Source: a virus. Taken from it: a stretch of DNA of 33,987 nucleotides. Both the position numbers and the translations under genes were made by a program. This document shows, piece by piece, positions 16,789 to 23,485 of this stretch (within the stretch, counting starts at the first letter, position 1; each line of letters begins with the position of its first letter). The DNA is taken from positions 1 through 33,987 of the IMG/VR virus record IMGVR_UViG_3300043396_000012. The stretch is one strand, 5' to 3'. The notes beneath the pieces were generated by a model, which did not search any database, was not told the DNA's origin, and worked only from the letters and a program-made list of their open reading frames with translations.

Positions 16789-16807
16789 ATTGTATAACAG
16801 ATGTGAA
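16789..16807 (-). promoter_or_regulatory. TTCACA-type extended -10 promoter
   Basis: The minus strand reads TTCACATCTGTTATACAAT, matching the plus-strand element at 26491-26509 at 17 of 19 bases. It contains a TG-containing extended -10 and lies in the only real gap of the small-gene cassette, directly before a leader hairpin, ribosome site and ATG. No good -35 hexamer is present. Confidence 0.6.
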
Positions 16808-16809
16808 CG

Positions 16810-17163
16810 TCAGCCTAGGGTCTCGTCAATATATTTTGCGAGCATTCGCCCAGCCTCTAGCACCAGCTCGCGGTCGTTGTCTTTGACCTGCAAGTCCTTG
16901 CGAGTCCACTGCCTGAACTCACGGCTGAGTGCGCGCCAGTGATCTGGGTGTGTGGTCTTTAGCCAATCAACTGCAGCGGTCATGGCGCGAAGCTCTGCGC
17001 TGCTGTAGCCCTCAACGTCCTCGACCTCGGCAGCGAACGCCGTTGTCTTGGCAAACATGGGTGACACGTGAGGGAAGCCAAGGTCACCTTGCGCGTCGCT
17101 CCAATCCTTGGCCGCCCACATGCTGAGCAACTCACCGCACCAGTCGGGTTGGATTCGAATCAT
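16810..17163 (-). CDS. hypothetical helical protein, possible late regulator
   Basis: This 117-residue protein starts MIRIQPDWCGELLSMWAA and has two long helical stretches, SSAELRAMTAAVDWLKTTHP and WRALSREFRQWTRKD, then ELVLEAGRMLAKYIDETLG. It starts with an ATGA overlap and is the last gene before the internal promoter. Downstream of RusA and upstream of a promoter-terminator pair is where lambda-like phages keep their Q-type antiterminator, and the helical, Arg/Trp-rich make-up would be compatible. I see no diagnostic motif, so this is a positional guess. Confidence 0.5.
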   Translation of the reverse strand: MIRIQPDWCGELLSMWAAKDWSDAQGDLGFPHVSPMFAKTTAFAAEVEDVEGYSSAELRAMTAAVDWLKTTHPDHWRALSREFRQWTRKDLQVKDNDRELVLEAGRMLAKYIDETLG

Positions 17164-17360
17164 TGTTCACCTCGCTTGAGCTTGGGCAATGGCGCCCAGT
17201 GTGTGTAGAAAGTTTCTTTGCCGTGGTACTGGCCGTACATGGCCACACCACCTCGGCCAAGCAGCTGTACCTTGGCGCCGCGTGGGCAGGTCTCGATGGG
17301 TTGCCAGAAGTAGTTGTGGTCAACGGCTGCTGCGCCGGTGCTGTCAATCTGTGTTGTCAT
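17160..17360 (-). CDS. DUF551-like small protein
   Basis: The 66-residue sequence has WQPIETCPRGAKVQLLG near 19-35 and ends FYTHWAPLPKLKRG. Starting W-x-P-I-E-x-x-P and closing with a THW-x-PLP motif is the recognisable pattern of DUF551-type small phage proteins. Function unknown. ATGA overlaps at both ends. Confidence 0.65.
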   Translation of the reverse strand: MTTQIDSTGAAAVDHNYFWQPIETCPRGAKVQLLGRGGVAMYGQYHGKETFYTHWAPLPKLKRGEQ

Positions 17361-17611
17361 ACTCGTCCACTCCCAATCGCAAAGATGCAGCCAACACTGA
17401 TGGCCACAATGATTAGCGCACCAACACGCTGAGCAACTTCAACGTGCTTAGCGTGACGCTTGTCCTCTGCGATGCACTCATCAACGTATCGCTTGTACAA
17501 CTCAGTGACTTCCTTGGGTGCGCCATAGCAAAGGAACTCACGCATCTGCGCTGCGAACTGCTCGCGCATGGTGTCATTGATTGCCTTCTCAAGTGCTCGT
17601 TTGTTGATCAT
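17357..17611 (-). CDS. small C-tail membrane protein (84 residues)
   Basis: Start set at ATG 17611, which has AAAGGA upstream and an ATGA overlap with the gene before; the frame extends further 5' but that part is only a shadow. The front 60 residues are charged and helical (MINKRALEKAINDTMREQF..., RHAKHVEVAQR). Residues ~64-80 (VGALIIVAISVGCIFAI) form one membrane segment near the C-terminus, so the body would stay in the cytoplasm. Confidence 0.65.
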   Translation of the reverse strand: MINKRALEKAINDTMREQFAAQMREFLCYGAPKEVTELYKRYVDECIAEDKRHAKHVEVAQRVGALIIVAISVGCIFAIGSGRV

Positions 17612-17763
17612 GGTTTCTTTCCTTTGCAAAGATGATCCAGAGCCTTCTCTCGATCGTTGACGATGTCTGGCCAGATCCGCTCGCACACGGTGCAGCGGTA
17701 GGCTAGCGTGACCGCGACGGGTCTTGTTGCGCCGCTGGTGTAGGTTTTGATTACGGTGATCAT
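17608..17763 (-). CDS. mini Cys-pair protein (51 residues)
   Basis: A 51-codon frame coupled by ATGA to both neighbours. It contains YRCTVCERIWPD and ends DHLCKGKKP, so CxxC plus a later H..C could hold one zinc. Upstream residues (MITVIKTYTSGATRPVAVTL) are beta-like. Coupling is the best evidence that it is translated. Confidence 0.6.
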   Translation of the reverse strand: MITVIKTYTSGATRPVAVTLAYRCTVCERIWPDIVNDREKALDHLCKGKKP

Positions 17764-18014
17764 TGTTGATTCCTTGCGTGTTTGGCTTCTTGCTTTTGCT
17801 TCGCTGCCTGGTATTTTTCAAACCATGCACCAAACAATGGCCAGATCGGGTCGCTCTCATCGATAGGGTCGTATGGCTTGTCACCGTCTCGATCCCATGA
17901 GAATGACGGCCCGCAGTACGGGTGAAAGTCTAGCCAAACATAACGGTTGCCAAGATGCAGCCTGCCGCCTGGATTGATGCAGACAATGGCGTTGCCCATG
18001 TTGATGCAAGTCAT
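17760..18014 (-). CDS. hypothetical protein (84 residues)
   Basis: It reads MGNAIVCINPGGRLHLGNRYVWLDFHPYCGPSFSWD, a segment I have the impression of from other phage and prophage genomes, then an acidic DKPYDPIDESDPIWPLF and a basic helical tail. Starts at ATG 18014 (ATGA); a second ATG five codons in is an alternative. Function unknown. Confidence 0.65.
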   Translation of the reverse strand: MTCINMGNAIVCINPGGRLHLGNRYVWLDFHPYCGPSFSWDRDGDKPYDPIDESDPIWPLFGAWFEKYQAAKQKQEAKHARNQQ

Positions 18015-18313
18015 TGCTTTCCTCTTGCGCGAATCTCTTCGGCCACGTTCTCAGCAAACCACTCAGACCCCTTCAGGCTATCAAAGTGCTTCGCGCACGC
18101 CTCGCGCTCCTCGCGCCTAGCCTGCTCCATCGCGTGGTGCACGGAAGCGCGCAGGGCACGATCCAGCTTGATGGCATCGTCGTTTGAGATGGTGATGCCG
18201 AAGTGATGCGAGATTGCTCTGGCAGTTTGATAGCCAGTCATGTCGCCGTGGACTGGCGCAGGCGGCGTCGCTTGCTTTGGCTTCTTGCCAAATTCGATGA
18301 CGTTGTCAGTCAT
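18011..18313 (-). CDS. hypothetical helical protein (100 residues)
   Basis: Start set at ATG 18313 (MTDNVIEFGKKPK), with AAGG upstream and ATGA coupling; an earlier in-frame ATG is inside the upstream gene. The N-terminal MTDNVIEFGKKP tail is common in small phage proteins. Residues ~25-90 are helical with a charged EQARREEREACAKHFDSLKG stretch. No function recognised. Confidence 0.6.
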   Translation of the reverse strand: MTDNVIEFGKKPKQATPPAPVHGDMTGYQTARAISHHFGITISNDDAIKLDRALRASVHHAMEQARREEREACAKHFDSLKGSEWFAENVAEEIRARGKQ

Positions 18314-18501
18314 AACTTCACCTTCTTTACCTCGACACAAAGACTTTGTTTTGTGTAAAGCCTATCTGTAATAGTGGTGCCAACGCGAATGCACTCCTGC
18401 CTATCAGGCAAATCGTTGATCACGATGGAATGCGCTGGGGTAGATGTGCTGCCCCCATTGAGTGTGATGATGAGAATCCAAGTGCTGATGATCGGTGTCA
18501 T
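18310..18501 (-). CDS. small exported protein (63 residues), resembles 25504-25668
   Basis: MTPIISTWILIITLNGG is a short hydrophobic, signal-like N-terminus. The rest has just two cysteines, in DRQECIRVG and SLCVEVKK, about 17 residues apart, which could form a disulfide outside the cytoplasm. The layout matches the 54-residue protein at 25504-25668. Small proteins of this pattern (DUF1482-like) recur in lambdoid genomes without known function. Confidence 0.6.
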   Translation of the reverse strand: MTPIISTWILIITLNGGSTSTPAHSIVINDLPDRQECIRVGTTITDRLYTKQSLCVEVKKVKL

Positions 18502-18881
18502 GTCAAATCTCCAATAGTTATCGTCAAGAAAATCTTCCCCTTCGGTTCAGGGTCAGTCCAAATGAAGGTCTCTTTGCGGATGACCTTGTTCGAGTCGTCG
18601 ACCCAAAGCTTGCCAAGCGTGAGGGCGTCGGCTGCTTCCTTGCGGGCGTTGTCCACGTCGCGAGCACGTCGGTCAGGTGGGGCCAGCAACCACTCAACCT
18701 TGAGCGGGCCAGTCAATGGCTCCTTGCCCAATCCCTTCCAGCCAAGCAGCTGCGCGATGGCAGCGCGGTAGGACTTTGCCTCAGCGGTCTTGTAGTGGAT
18801 GCCAGAGCGCGTGTGCTTCGTCGCATGGTTGCCAGTTGGCGGCCAAGGCAGCTCAAGTTCAATTGTTTTCTGTGTGCTCAT
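18498..18881 (-). CDS. rusA: RusA-like Holliday junction resolvase
   Basis: This 127-residue protein matches RusA in length. It has the entry LPWPPTGNH, a conserved block PPDRRARDVDNARKEAADAL and then LWVDDSNKV. Asp75, Asp77 and one of Asp95/96 are the likely metal ligands and Lys81 the conserved basic residue. It would cut four-way junctions made during replication and recombination and prepare DNA for packaging. It follows the RHH regulator and a palindromic segment, and its stop overlaps the next gene by ATGA. Confidence 0.9.
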   Translation of the reverse strand: MSTQKTIELELPWPPTGNHATKHTRSGIHYKTAEAKSYRAAIAQLLGWKGLGKEPLTGPLKVEWLLAPPDRRARDVDNARKEAADALTLGKLWVDDSNKVIRKETFIWTDPEPKGKIFLTITIGDLT

Positions 18882-18933
18882 TTTTTGTGCAATTTGCCTC
18901 TTTTTTAAGCAGGTTCGTTATTAGTAACAAACG

Positions 18934-18947
18934 TTGTATTTTTACAA
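18934..18947. promoter_or_regulatory. second copy of the RHH-region palindrome (candidate operator)
   Basis: TTGTATTTTTACAA here matches ATGTATTTATACAA at 19192-19205 at 12 of 14 bases. It is a dyad (GTTGTA / TACAAC). It lies in the gap between the ribbon-helix-helix gene and rusA, so the same protein could bind before both. Confidence 0.5.
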
Positions 18948-18950
18948 CAC

Positions 18951-19148
18951 TTAATCATCCAGCTCTTTGTCCAATTCTTTTTGAGCAAATGCAATCTCAG
19001 CTGCACGACGAATTCCAAGGCTCATATTGCCCTCACCAATGCGCAGCAACTTGAACGCAGTCTTCTCGTTGAAGGTCACCACACGTTGCTGCATTCGATC
19101 TTCAAATGCCATTGGCTTACGACCACGTTGCTTGACTTCTTTTTCCAT
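18951..19148 (-). CDS. ribbon-helix-helix transcriptional regulator (65 residues)
   Basis: RVVTFNEKTAFKLLRIGEGN is a beta strand plus helix of the Arc/MetJ/CopG type, followed by MSLGIRRAAEIAFAQKEL as the second helix. A basic head (KEVKQRGRKPM) precedes it and an acidic tail ends it. AAGGA lies seven bases before the start. It has its own sigma70 promoter with inverted repeats over the -35, so autorepression is likely. It would be a dimer binding short palindromes. Confidence 0.8.
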   Translation of the reverse strand: MEKEVKQRGRKPMAFEDRMQQRVVTFNEKTAFKLLRIGEGNMSLGIRRAAEIAFAQKELDKELDD

Positions 19149-19176
19149 GATTCATTCCTTAAAAGTTGAGGGTCGC

Positions 19177-19205
19177 ATTATACATTTATTTATGTATTTA
19201 TACAA
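19177..19205 (-). promoter_or_regulatory. sigma70 promoter of the RHH regulator
   Basis: The minus strand has TTGTAT (19205-19200), a 17-base spacer and a perfect TATAAT (19182-19177). The start would be near 19170 with a short leader to the AAGGA site. The -35 is embedded in an inverted repeat. Confidence 0.8.
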
Positions 19206-19210
19206 TACAT
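19192..19210. promoter_or_regulatory. inverted repeat over the RHH promoter (operator candidate)
   Basis: ATGTATT and AATACAT form a perfect 7-bp dyad around five bases, covering the -35 of the RHH promoter; a related palindrome, TACAT / ATGTA, overlaps the spacer. This is the arrangement expected for an autoregulating RHH protein. Confidence 0.6.
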
Positions 19211-19398
19211 TAAATTGAGTAAACGCAACAAATGATTAAAAGAGACGGTACCCCATAAGAATAGAGGGAAGGGATAAAGTATATTTATATATACTATTAA
19301 GAAGGTATCTCTTTTTATATGTTATATACCTCAATCCCTTGCCCCACGCCGCCTTCCCGTGGAGACAACCATGTCGTCGGTTGTCTCGTTTAATCGGG
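19211..19398. other. AT-rich gene-free stretch with dyads, origin or control region candidate
   Basis: Between the RHH promoter and the primase stop. It includes AGTATAT / ATATACT (19278-19295, 4-base loop) and a run of TATA-like sequence up to about 19335. The half nearer the primase gene becomes GC-rich. A frame of 58 codons starting near 19412 crosses it but uses ATA-rich codons, so I do not call it a gene. A replication origin beside the primase gene is possible but unproven. Confidence 0.4.
19362..19387 (-). terminator. stem-loop after the primase-helicase gene
   Basis: GAGACAACC and GGTTGTCTC form a perfect 9-bp stem with an 8-base loop, beginning 12 bases beyond the stop at 19399. There is no U-run on the minus strand, so it may end transcription weakly or protect the mRNA 3' end. 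Confidence 0.5.
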
Positions 19399-21927
19399 TT
19401 ATTCATCATCCTCTTCATTCTCATCACTGATAGCAAACTCATAAGCTACCCAAGCCATACGAGATTTGCCACGGCCAGACGATGGCTTGAACTGAACCAA
19501 CTTGACCGCCTCACGGCGCTTCAATGCGTCCATGATTGAGTCTTGTTGGCGAGGCTCCAATGCCCTGAATGTGCGACTGAATCGTGTCAGCTCTGACTCA
19601 GTCCTGCCTGCAGCTCCTGCCTGCTTCACAACTCGCAGGGTGTCCTGACACCAGCGATCAAAGTCGCTGTCACCCATTCGAGTAGCGACCTGCTCCTCTT
19701 GGACCAACATGGTGAACTTGACGAAGTCGATGGCTAATTGGGCGCTGGAGGGGTCAATCTCCAGTCCGCCACCCTGAGCTACCTGCTTGAGCGTTTGAGC
19801 GTCGTAGCGGGCGCATGCGAAGCCCAGGGCGTACTTTGCAGCATGCTCCCATGCCCTGCCCCACAGCGGAGCCAACTGCTTGGCCTTGACCTCTTCCATG
19901 TGGTCCTCGACCCACGTGTCAAAGTCCATGAAGATCTGGTTGGTCATGCCAGCGAAGGGCACCTCGATCGGGTTGGCTGGGTCTAGGCCCATGATCCCGT
20001 TGCTCATCTCGCGGGCTGCCTTCATCCAGTCAATGATCGACTGTGGTGGCTGACCGATGCCCACGTACTGCTTTTGCACGCGACGGTCCGGCACGAACAT
20101 CATGATCATTCGGTTCAGGTAGCCGCTCACCACGTCTTGGCTCTGCAATGCTGGCCACAGCGTCTCAGGTGTGGTCGTGCCATGCAATCCCACGCAAGGG
20201 TATGCAATGTCCACGCGTTGGCGGTTCTTTTGGTCCGCGTACTCTGTGCCGTTGTAGACCGTGCCGGCAGAGCTGAAGAGCTTCATCAAACTGGTAATGA
20301 TCGATGCTAGGTGGGGGCCTGATCCCTTTGTAGCCACGGCCTTGAGCAGCAGGCCCAGCTCGTCGATCTGGAACAGCGTGTTGGGGTGCGCTGCGGTGCG
20401 TGCCAACAGACCCTGACCGGATGCCAGCTCCTCGCCGCCAAGCAGATCGTTGAGGCCAGCCGCGGTCATCAGCACCTTGACGCATTTACGTGCATGGTCC
20501 TTGCCCGCAGATGTGCCTGCCACACCAACGAGGTAGTAGTTTGTGCGCAGGCCAGTGCTCGTAGCCACCTTGCGGCCAAGCACAGTGCCCACCACGCTCA
20601 GTGCGCCAGCCAGCGCAAGGATGGGCTGAGGCTTCTGGGCCGTTTGCAAGATCCACTCCATGATCTCTTGCACGATGCCACCAGTTTGAAGCAGGTGACG
20701 CGGGTAGTCCGGCACGTCGTATGCCAGCTCATCCGAGTTGGTTGCCTCTTTTTTAAGCACAGGAAGGTCACGCTCCTCATCGATGATGATGGTTGTCGAG
20801 GTGATGGGCGTGGTGCTGCGCTCTAGCACGGGGATGGGCTGGGCTGCCGCCTTGCGCTTTGCCTGTGCAGCGAGGGCCGCGTCGAGGTCAATGACCACGT
20901 CGGGCTTACGCTTGGGTGCGTGCCGCTCAATCCCCACCAGCTTGGCCGCCTCATCGAGTGCGCCCTTGATGTCACCGTTGTGCTGCAGGGTGCACATCAG
21001 ATCGAACGCGTCGTGCGCATAGCCATCGGCCAGAGGATCTGAGCCGTGGTGGCTGTAGCACTTTTGCTGCTCTTGGTCGAGGAACACCACTACGCCGGGA
21101 ATGCGCGTGGATGAGCTAGGCGCCAACCAGCGCTTGCCCTTCTTGCGGTAGCCCGCCTGCGTCAACTGGTCTTCAAGGCTCACGGCCTTGTTGTACGCGC
21201 CGATCACATCGTTGTGCTCTGGGTTGACGGTGCGACTCTGCTGCGCGTAACGCTTGCCTGAGTGCATGGTCTTCCATGGGCACATGTTGTCGATCTCCTC
21301 GCGCAACCCGCTCGAGCGGTCAGCCAGCTGACGCCACAGGTCCAGCAATATCGCTGGCATGGTGGGCATCTCTTCAAAGTCCCATGGCGCCTTGCCCTCG
21401 GTCCACGTGTAGTTGTGCCCATCAGGGTGCTGGCTGGGTGGTAGCACGTCTTGGTTGGGACCTGCACGGAACTCAATGATGGTGAAGCGATCGACGGGCG
21501 ACTTCGCGTCCTTCTTTGGCCACGTGATCTTCAAGAGCGGAAGGTCCGCAGGGGCGCCGACGAAGATCACCTTGTCGCGGTTGTCCTTGCTGCGAATGCG
21601 CATGCCCTGCTCGATGATGGCGTCGTAGTCGATGCCAAGCTCCTCCATGATGTGACGAGACCATGCCTCATCATCCACGTCGAGCGCGCAGGTTCCGCTG
21701 GGTTGGTGCACCAGTCCCATGTTCTGTGGGCCTTGGCTGAGCTTCAACACCGCGCGCTCTGGGGTGTTGATCAACTCGGATGGGCTATTCCAGCCGGGGT
21801 AGTTGGGACCCTTGGTCTTCATTGGCATCATCACCAATGACCAGCCGCGCTGCATGTAGGCGAACGCGTGCTCTATCTGGGACTTCTGAAGGTCGGACAG
21901 TTTTGATTCGTTATTGTCTGTTGTCAT
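19399..21927 (-). CDS. primase-polymerase / DUF3987-type helicase fusion
   Basis: This 842-residue protein is counted from ATG 21927 (MTTDNNESK). A longer GTG start at 22002 is possible; neither has a strong ribosome site. The N-terminal ~200 residues look like a bifunctional primase-polymerase: FAYMQRGWSLVMMPMKTKGP, then CALDVDDEAW with the DxD-type acids, and PPSQHPDGHNYTW with the conserved His. A linker follows (about 280-420). The C-terminal half is an ATPase of the DUF3987 helicase type: YYLVGVAGTSAGKDHARKC is the P-loop and TLFQIDELG the Walker B. It would prime and unwind at the phage origin. It follows the Cro-like gene on the leftward transcript. Confidence 0.8.
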   Translation of the reverse strand: MTTDNNESKLSDLQKSQIEHAFAYMQRGWSLVMMPMKTKGPNYPGWNSPSELINTPERAVLKLSQGPQNMGLVHQPSGTCALDVDDEAWSRHIMEELGIDYDAIIEQGMRIRSKDNRDKVIFVGAPADLPLLKITWPKKDAKSPVDRFTIIEFRAGPNQDVLPPSQHPDGHNYTWTEGKAPWDFEEMPTMPAILLDLWRQLADRSSGLREEIDNMCPWKTMHSGKRYAQQSRTVNPEHNDVIGAYNKAVSLEDQLTQAGYRKKGKRWLAPSSSTRIPGVVVFLDQEQQKCYSHHGSDPLADGYAHDAFDLMCTLQHNGDIKGALDEAAKLVGIERHAPKRKPDVVIDLDAALAAQAKRKAAAQPIPVLERSTTPITSTTIIIDEERDLPVLKKEATNSDELAYDVPDYPRHLLQTGGIVQEIMEWILQTAQKPQPILALAGALSVVGTVLGRKVATSTGLRTNYYLVGVAGTSAGKDHARKCVKVLMTAAGLNDLLGGEELASGQGLLARTAAHPNTLFQIDELGLLLKAVATKGSGPHLASIITSLMKLFSSAGTVYNGTEYADQKNRQRVDIAYPCVGLHGTTTPETLWPALQSQDVVSGYLNRMIMMFVPDRRVQKQYVGIGQPPQSIIDWMKAAREMSNGIMGLDPANPIEVPFAGMTNQIFMDFDTWVEDHMEEVKAKQLAPLWGRAWEHAAKYALGFACARYDAQTLKQVAQGGGLEIDPSSAQLAIDFVKFTMLVQEEQVATRMGDSDFDRWCQDTLRVVKQAGAAGRTESELTRFSRTFRALEPRQQDSIMDALKRREAVKLVQFKPSSGRGKSRMAWVAYEFAISDENEEDDE

Positions 21928-22023
21928 CGTCTTGCTTTGACGTCTTGAAGAGAAGGTGATCGGGCCACGGCCAGCAAGACGAACTGGCACGAAGGTGGCC
22001 ACCCTGTGGCCCGACCTAAAAGT

Positions 22024-22200
22024 TTAAAGGATGCCCTTGTCGATCTTCAGTGCGCCCTTGGTCACCTTGTTGATCTTGACTTGCTGCATCGCTGGGATGC
22101 CGCGCTTCTGCCAATTAGAAACGCAAGGCTGGGTGCAACCAAGAGCCTTGGCTGCCGCAACTTGGGTCTTGAAGTGCTTAATAAGTTGTGCGAATGTCAT
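22024..22200 (-). CDS. Cro/YdaS-like helix-turn-helix regulator (58 residues)
   Basis: ATG 22200 is used (MTFAQLIKHFKTQ); an in-frame ATG further up lies upstream of the likely transcription start. The helix-turn-helix is KTQVAAAKALGCTQPCVSNW (10-29), followed by QKRGIPAMQQVKINKVTKGALKID. The VSNW-x-KRGIP then Q.KI.K.T.GALK.D pattern is the YdaS/Cro signature. It is the first gene of the leftward operon, divergent from the right operon, and probably binds operators in the region between. No CI-type partner is visible. Confidence 0.8.
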   Translation of the reverse strand: MTFAQLIKHFKTQVAAAKALGCTQPCVSNWQKRGIPAMQQVKINKVTKGALKIDKGIL

Positions 22201-22233
22201 TGTCTTTTCTCTGGTTGGATGTAGATGGCCGCG

Positions 22234-22250
22234 AGTATAGCACCTGTGAA
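22234..22250 (-). promoter_or_regulatory. leftward promoter of the cro-like gene, TTCACA-type
   Basis: The minus strand reads TTCACAGGTGCTATACT, with an extended -10 (TGCTATACT). The start would be near 22227. The TTCACA part is one arm of the dyad at 22244-22261. It resembles the element at 22569 with two bases fewer between the parts. Confidence 0.6.
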
Positions 22251-22261
22251 CCACATCACAG
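22244..22261. promoter_or_regulatory. CTGTGA-N6-TCACAG dyad in the divergent control region
   Basis: A perfect 6-bp inverted repeat with a 6-base centre. It overlaps the leftward promoter and lies about 67 bases upstream of the rightward start. The form TGTGA-N6-TCACA equals the half-site pattern of CRP-family proteins; it might instead be a phage operator. Confidence 0.55.
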
Positions 22262-22284
22262 ATGAAAATATTTTTAAATTATTC

Positions 22285-22313
22285 TTGTGACAACCTATAA
22301 ATGTTGTTATACT
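22285..22313 (+). promoter_or_regulatory. rightward early promoter with internal operator-like dyad
   Basis: TTGTGA (22285-22290), 17-base spacer, TATACT (22308-22313), with TG one base before the -10. The spacer holds ACAAC-N8-GTTGT, an inverted repeat placed to block polymerase, as in Cro/CI operators. The start would be near 22320. Confidence 0.75.
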
Positions 22314-22324
22314 AATTCCAACGA

Positions 22325-22339
22325 GCCAGCGTAACTGGT
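22325..22339 (+). other. 5'-leader stem-loop of the right operon
   Basis: CCAG-CGTAA-CTGG (plus a G-U pair) begins about five bases into the transcript. It is followed by AGGAG and ATG 22358. The same CCAGC...CTGG form recurs at 25768 and 26521. Confidence 0.55.
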
Positions 22340-22357
22340 CACGACAGGAGTCCAAAC

Positions 22358-22567
22358 ATGTATACCATCTACATCATTGACAGAGCCAACCAAATCAGCC
22401 AACAAACCTTTGCCACTCAAGAGCAGGCCGACGACGCCAGCGATCGTTGGGAGGAAGTTGGTGGTTGCGAGGTGTTCACCGATCGCACACGTGCCATTGA
22501 CTGCAAGGACCGCTATGACCGCCGCATGCGCGCACAGTCGATGCGCCTTTGCCGAGTCGTGCGTTAA
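22358..22567 (+). CDS. first early protein of right operon (69 residues), unknown
   Basis: Starts with AGGAG seven bases upstream. The protein reads MYTIYIIDRANQISQQTFATQEQADDASDRW..., a small alpha/beta protein with an acidic middle and a basic C-terminus (RYDRRMRAQSMRL). No family recognised. Its position behind the main rightward promoter suggests early host-interaction or regulatory use. Confidence 0.65.
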   Translation: MYTIYIIDRANQISQQTFATQEQADDASDRWEEVGGCEVFTDRTRAIDCKDRYDRRMRAQSMRLCRVVR

Positions 22568-22568
22568 C

Positions 22569-22587
22569 TTCACAAGTGTGATATACT
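22569..22587 (+). promoter_or_regulatory. TTCACA-type extended -10 promoter
   Basis: TTCACAAGTGTGATATACT, with an inverted repeat TCACA-AG-TGTGA directly abutting the extended -10 (TGATATACT). It starts two bases after the stop of the first gene and precedes the AGGAG site of the next. No -35 is seen. Confidence 0.55.
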
Positions 22588-22607
22588 TTGATCAACAGGA
22601 GATCGAA

Positions 22608-22931
22608 ATGAGCTACTACACAAATCGCCGATACAACCCACCACGTGAAGTCTATGAGGCCAGCACACTGATTGGCCCCAACACTGGCAAGAAGATTGAC
22701 AAGCCAGCTGAGCCAGACATGACCCAGTACATCCAAGACCGCATCAACATGTATGCGGGCACACCATTCCCCAACAAAACCAGCGAGGCCATGAAGGCTT
22801 ACTGGTTGAGCCAGATGGATCTGTACAAAGGTTACTTACGCGGTGAGGTCAAGCGCAGTCAATTGGACCTCGACATGCTGGGCAAGATGTCTGGCTGGAC
22901 TATGCCCGAGTGGGGCTATGCAAGGAGCTGA
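22608..22931 (+). CDS. hypothetical protein (107 residues)
   Basis: ATG 22608 has AGGAG six bases upstream; the frame extends 5' but that part overlaps the first gene. The front is Tyr/Arg/Pro-rich (MSYYTNRRYNPPREVYEAST), followed by helical MTQYIQDRINMYAGTPFPNK and SEAMKAYWLSQMDLYKGYLRG. Probably a small helical soluble protein. No family recognised. Confidence 0.65.
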   Translation: MSYYTNRRYNPPREVYEASTLIGPNTGKKIDKPAEPDMTQYIQDRINMYAGTPFPNKTSEAMKAYWLSQMDLYKGYLRGEVKRSQLDLDMLGKMSGWTMPEWGYARS

Positions 22932-22932
22932 C

Positions 22933-23058
22933 ATGATTCGAGTTTTGTTTTTACTTTTACTTGCTTGCGCAGTTGTTTTCTCTAAGGAGATACCACTCAT
23001 TGCCTATGCATTGGCGGCAGCATTTGCTTTATGGGTCAACGTAAGGGATATGTCATGA
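22933..23058 (+). CDS. 41-residue membrane peptide
   Basis: MIRVLFLLLLACAVVFSKEI is a hydrophobic first segment, followed by PLIAYALAAAFALWVNVRD as a second. AGGAG lies five bases before the start, and the stop overlaps the next start by ATGA. It may be a two-segment inner-membrane mini-protein. Function unknown. Confidence 0.65.
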   Translation: MIRVLFLLLLACAVVFSKEIPLIAYALAAAFALWVNVRDMS

Positions 23059-23219
23059 GAATGAAAATCGCACTCGCGGACTTGTTCCTCGACTACTTCA
23101 ACAATTACCTCACCATCGAGAAGTTCGCTGAGCACAACGAGATGGAATTGGCTGATGCCAAGGTCTTGCTTGATCTTGGTCGCAAGTACCACGAGCAACG
23201 TGCGGCAGGTGAGCTATGA
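23055..23219 (+). CDS. hypothetical helical protein (54 residues)
   Basis: Start at ATG 23055 (ATGA). The sequence MRMKIALADLFLDYFNNYLT then EKFAEHNEMELADAKVLLDLGRKYHEQ suggests a short helix-turn-helix-like fold (IEKFAEHN..ELADAKVLLDLGR), which might bind DNA. Ends in ATGA with the next gene. Confidence 0.6.
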   Translation: MRMKIALADLFLDYFNNYLTIEKFAEHNEMELADAKVLLDLGRKYHEQRAAGEL

Positions 23220-23485
23220 GCGAGATGGGTGAAACATGGGCTGCCTTTCGTGAGATGAAGCAAGCCAAGAGACGATCCAACATGGCTGCATCCACACTCA
23301 GACTCGAGCGTGAGGGCTTTGCCTTCACATCCCACAACCACGGCGTGCACCTAGTCTTGATGAAGGGTAACCAACCAATTGACTATTGGCCAAGCACTGG
23401 GTTGTGGTGGGTTCGAGGTACACGCAACAAGCGGCGTGGCATTGATCGCCTCGTCAAGTTTTTGAAATCAGGAGCGACATCATGA
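23216..23485 (+). CDS. hypothetical protein (89 residues)
   Basis: Basic N-terminal helix (EMKQAKRRSNMAAS), then a likely beta sheet domain: STLRLEREGFAFTSHN, GVHLVLMKGNQPIDYWPSTG, LWWVRGTRNKRRG and a closing helix. The repeated strand pattern with YWPSTGLWW looks like a small phage fold with a conserved Trp cluster. AGGTG before the start and ATGA overlaps at both ends. Confidence 0.65.
   Translation: MSEMGETWAAFREMKQAKRRSNMAASTLRLEREGFAFTSHNHGVHLVLMKGNQPIDYWPSTGLWWVRGTRNKRRGIDRLVKFLKSGATS

Noticed and set aside
19236-19412. 58-codon frame after the primase stop (MMNNPIKRDNRRHG...)
   Set aside because: It has a GAGG-like site, but runs through a hairpin and an AT-rich stretch with many ATA/TAT codons, and ends inside gene-free DNA. 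Kept only as a weak possibility.
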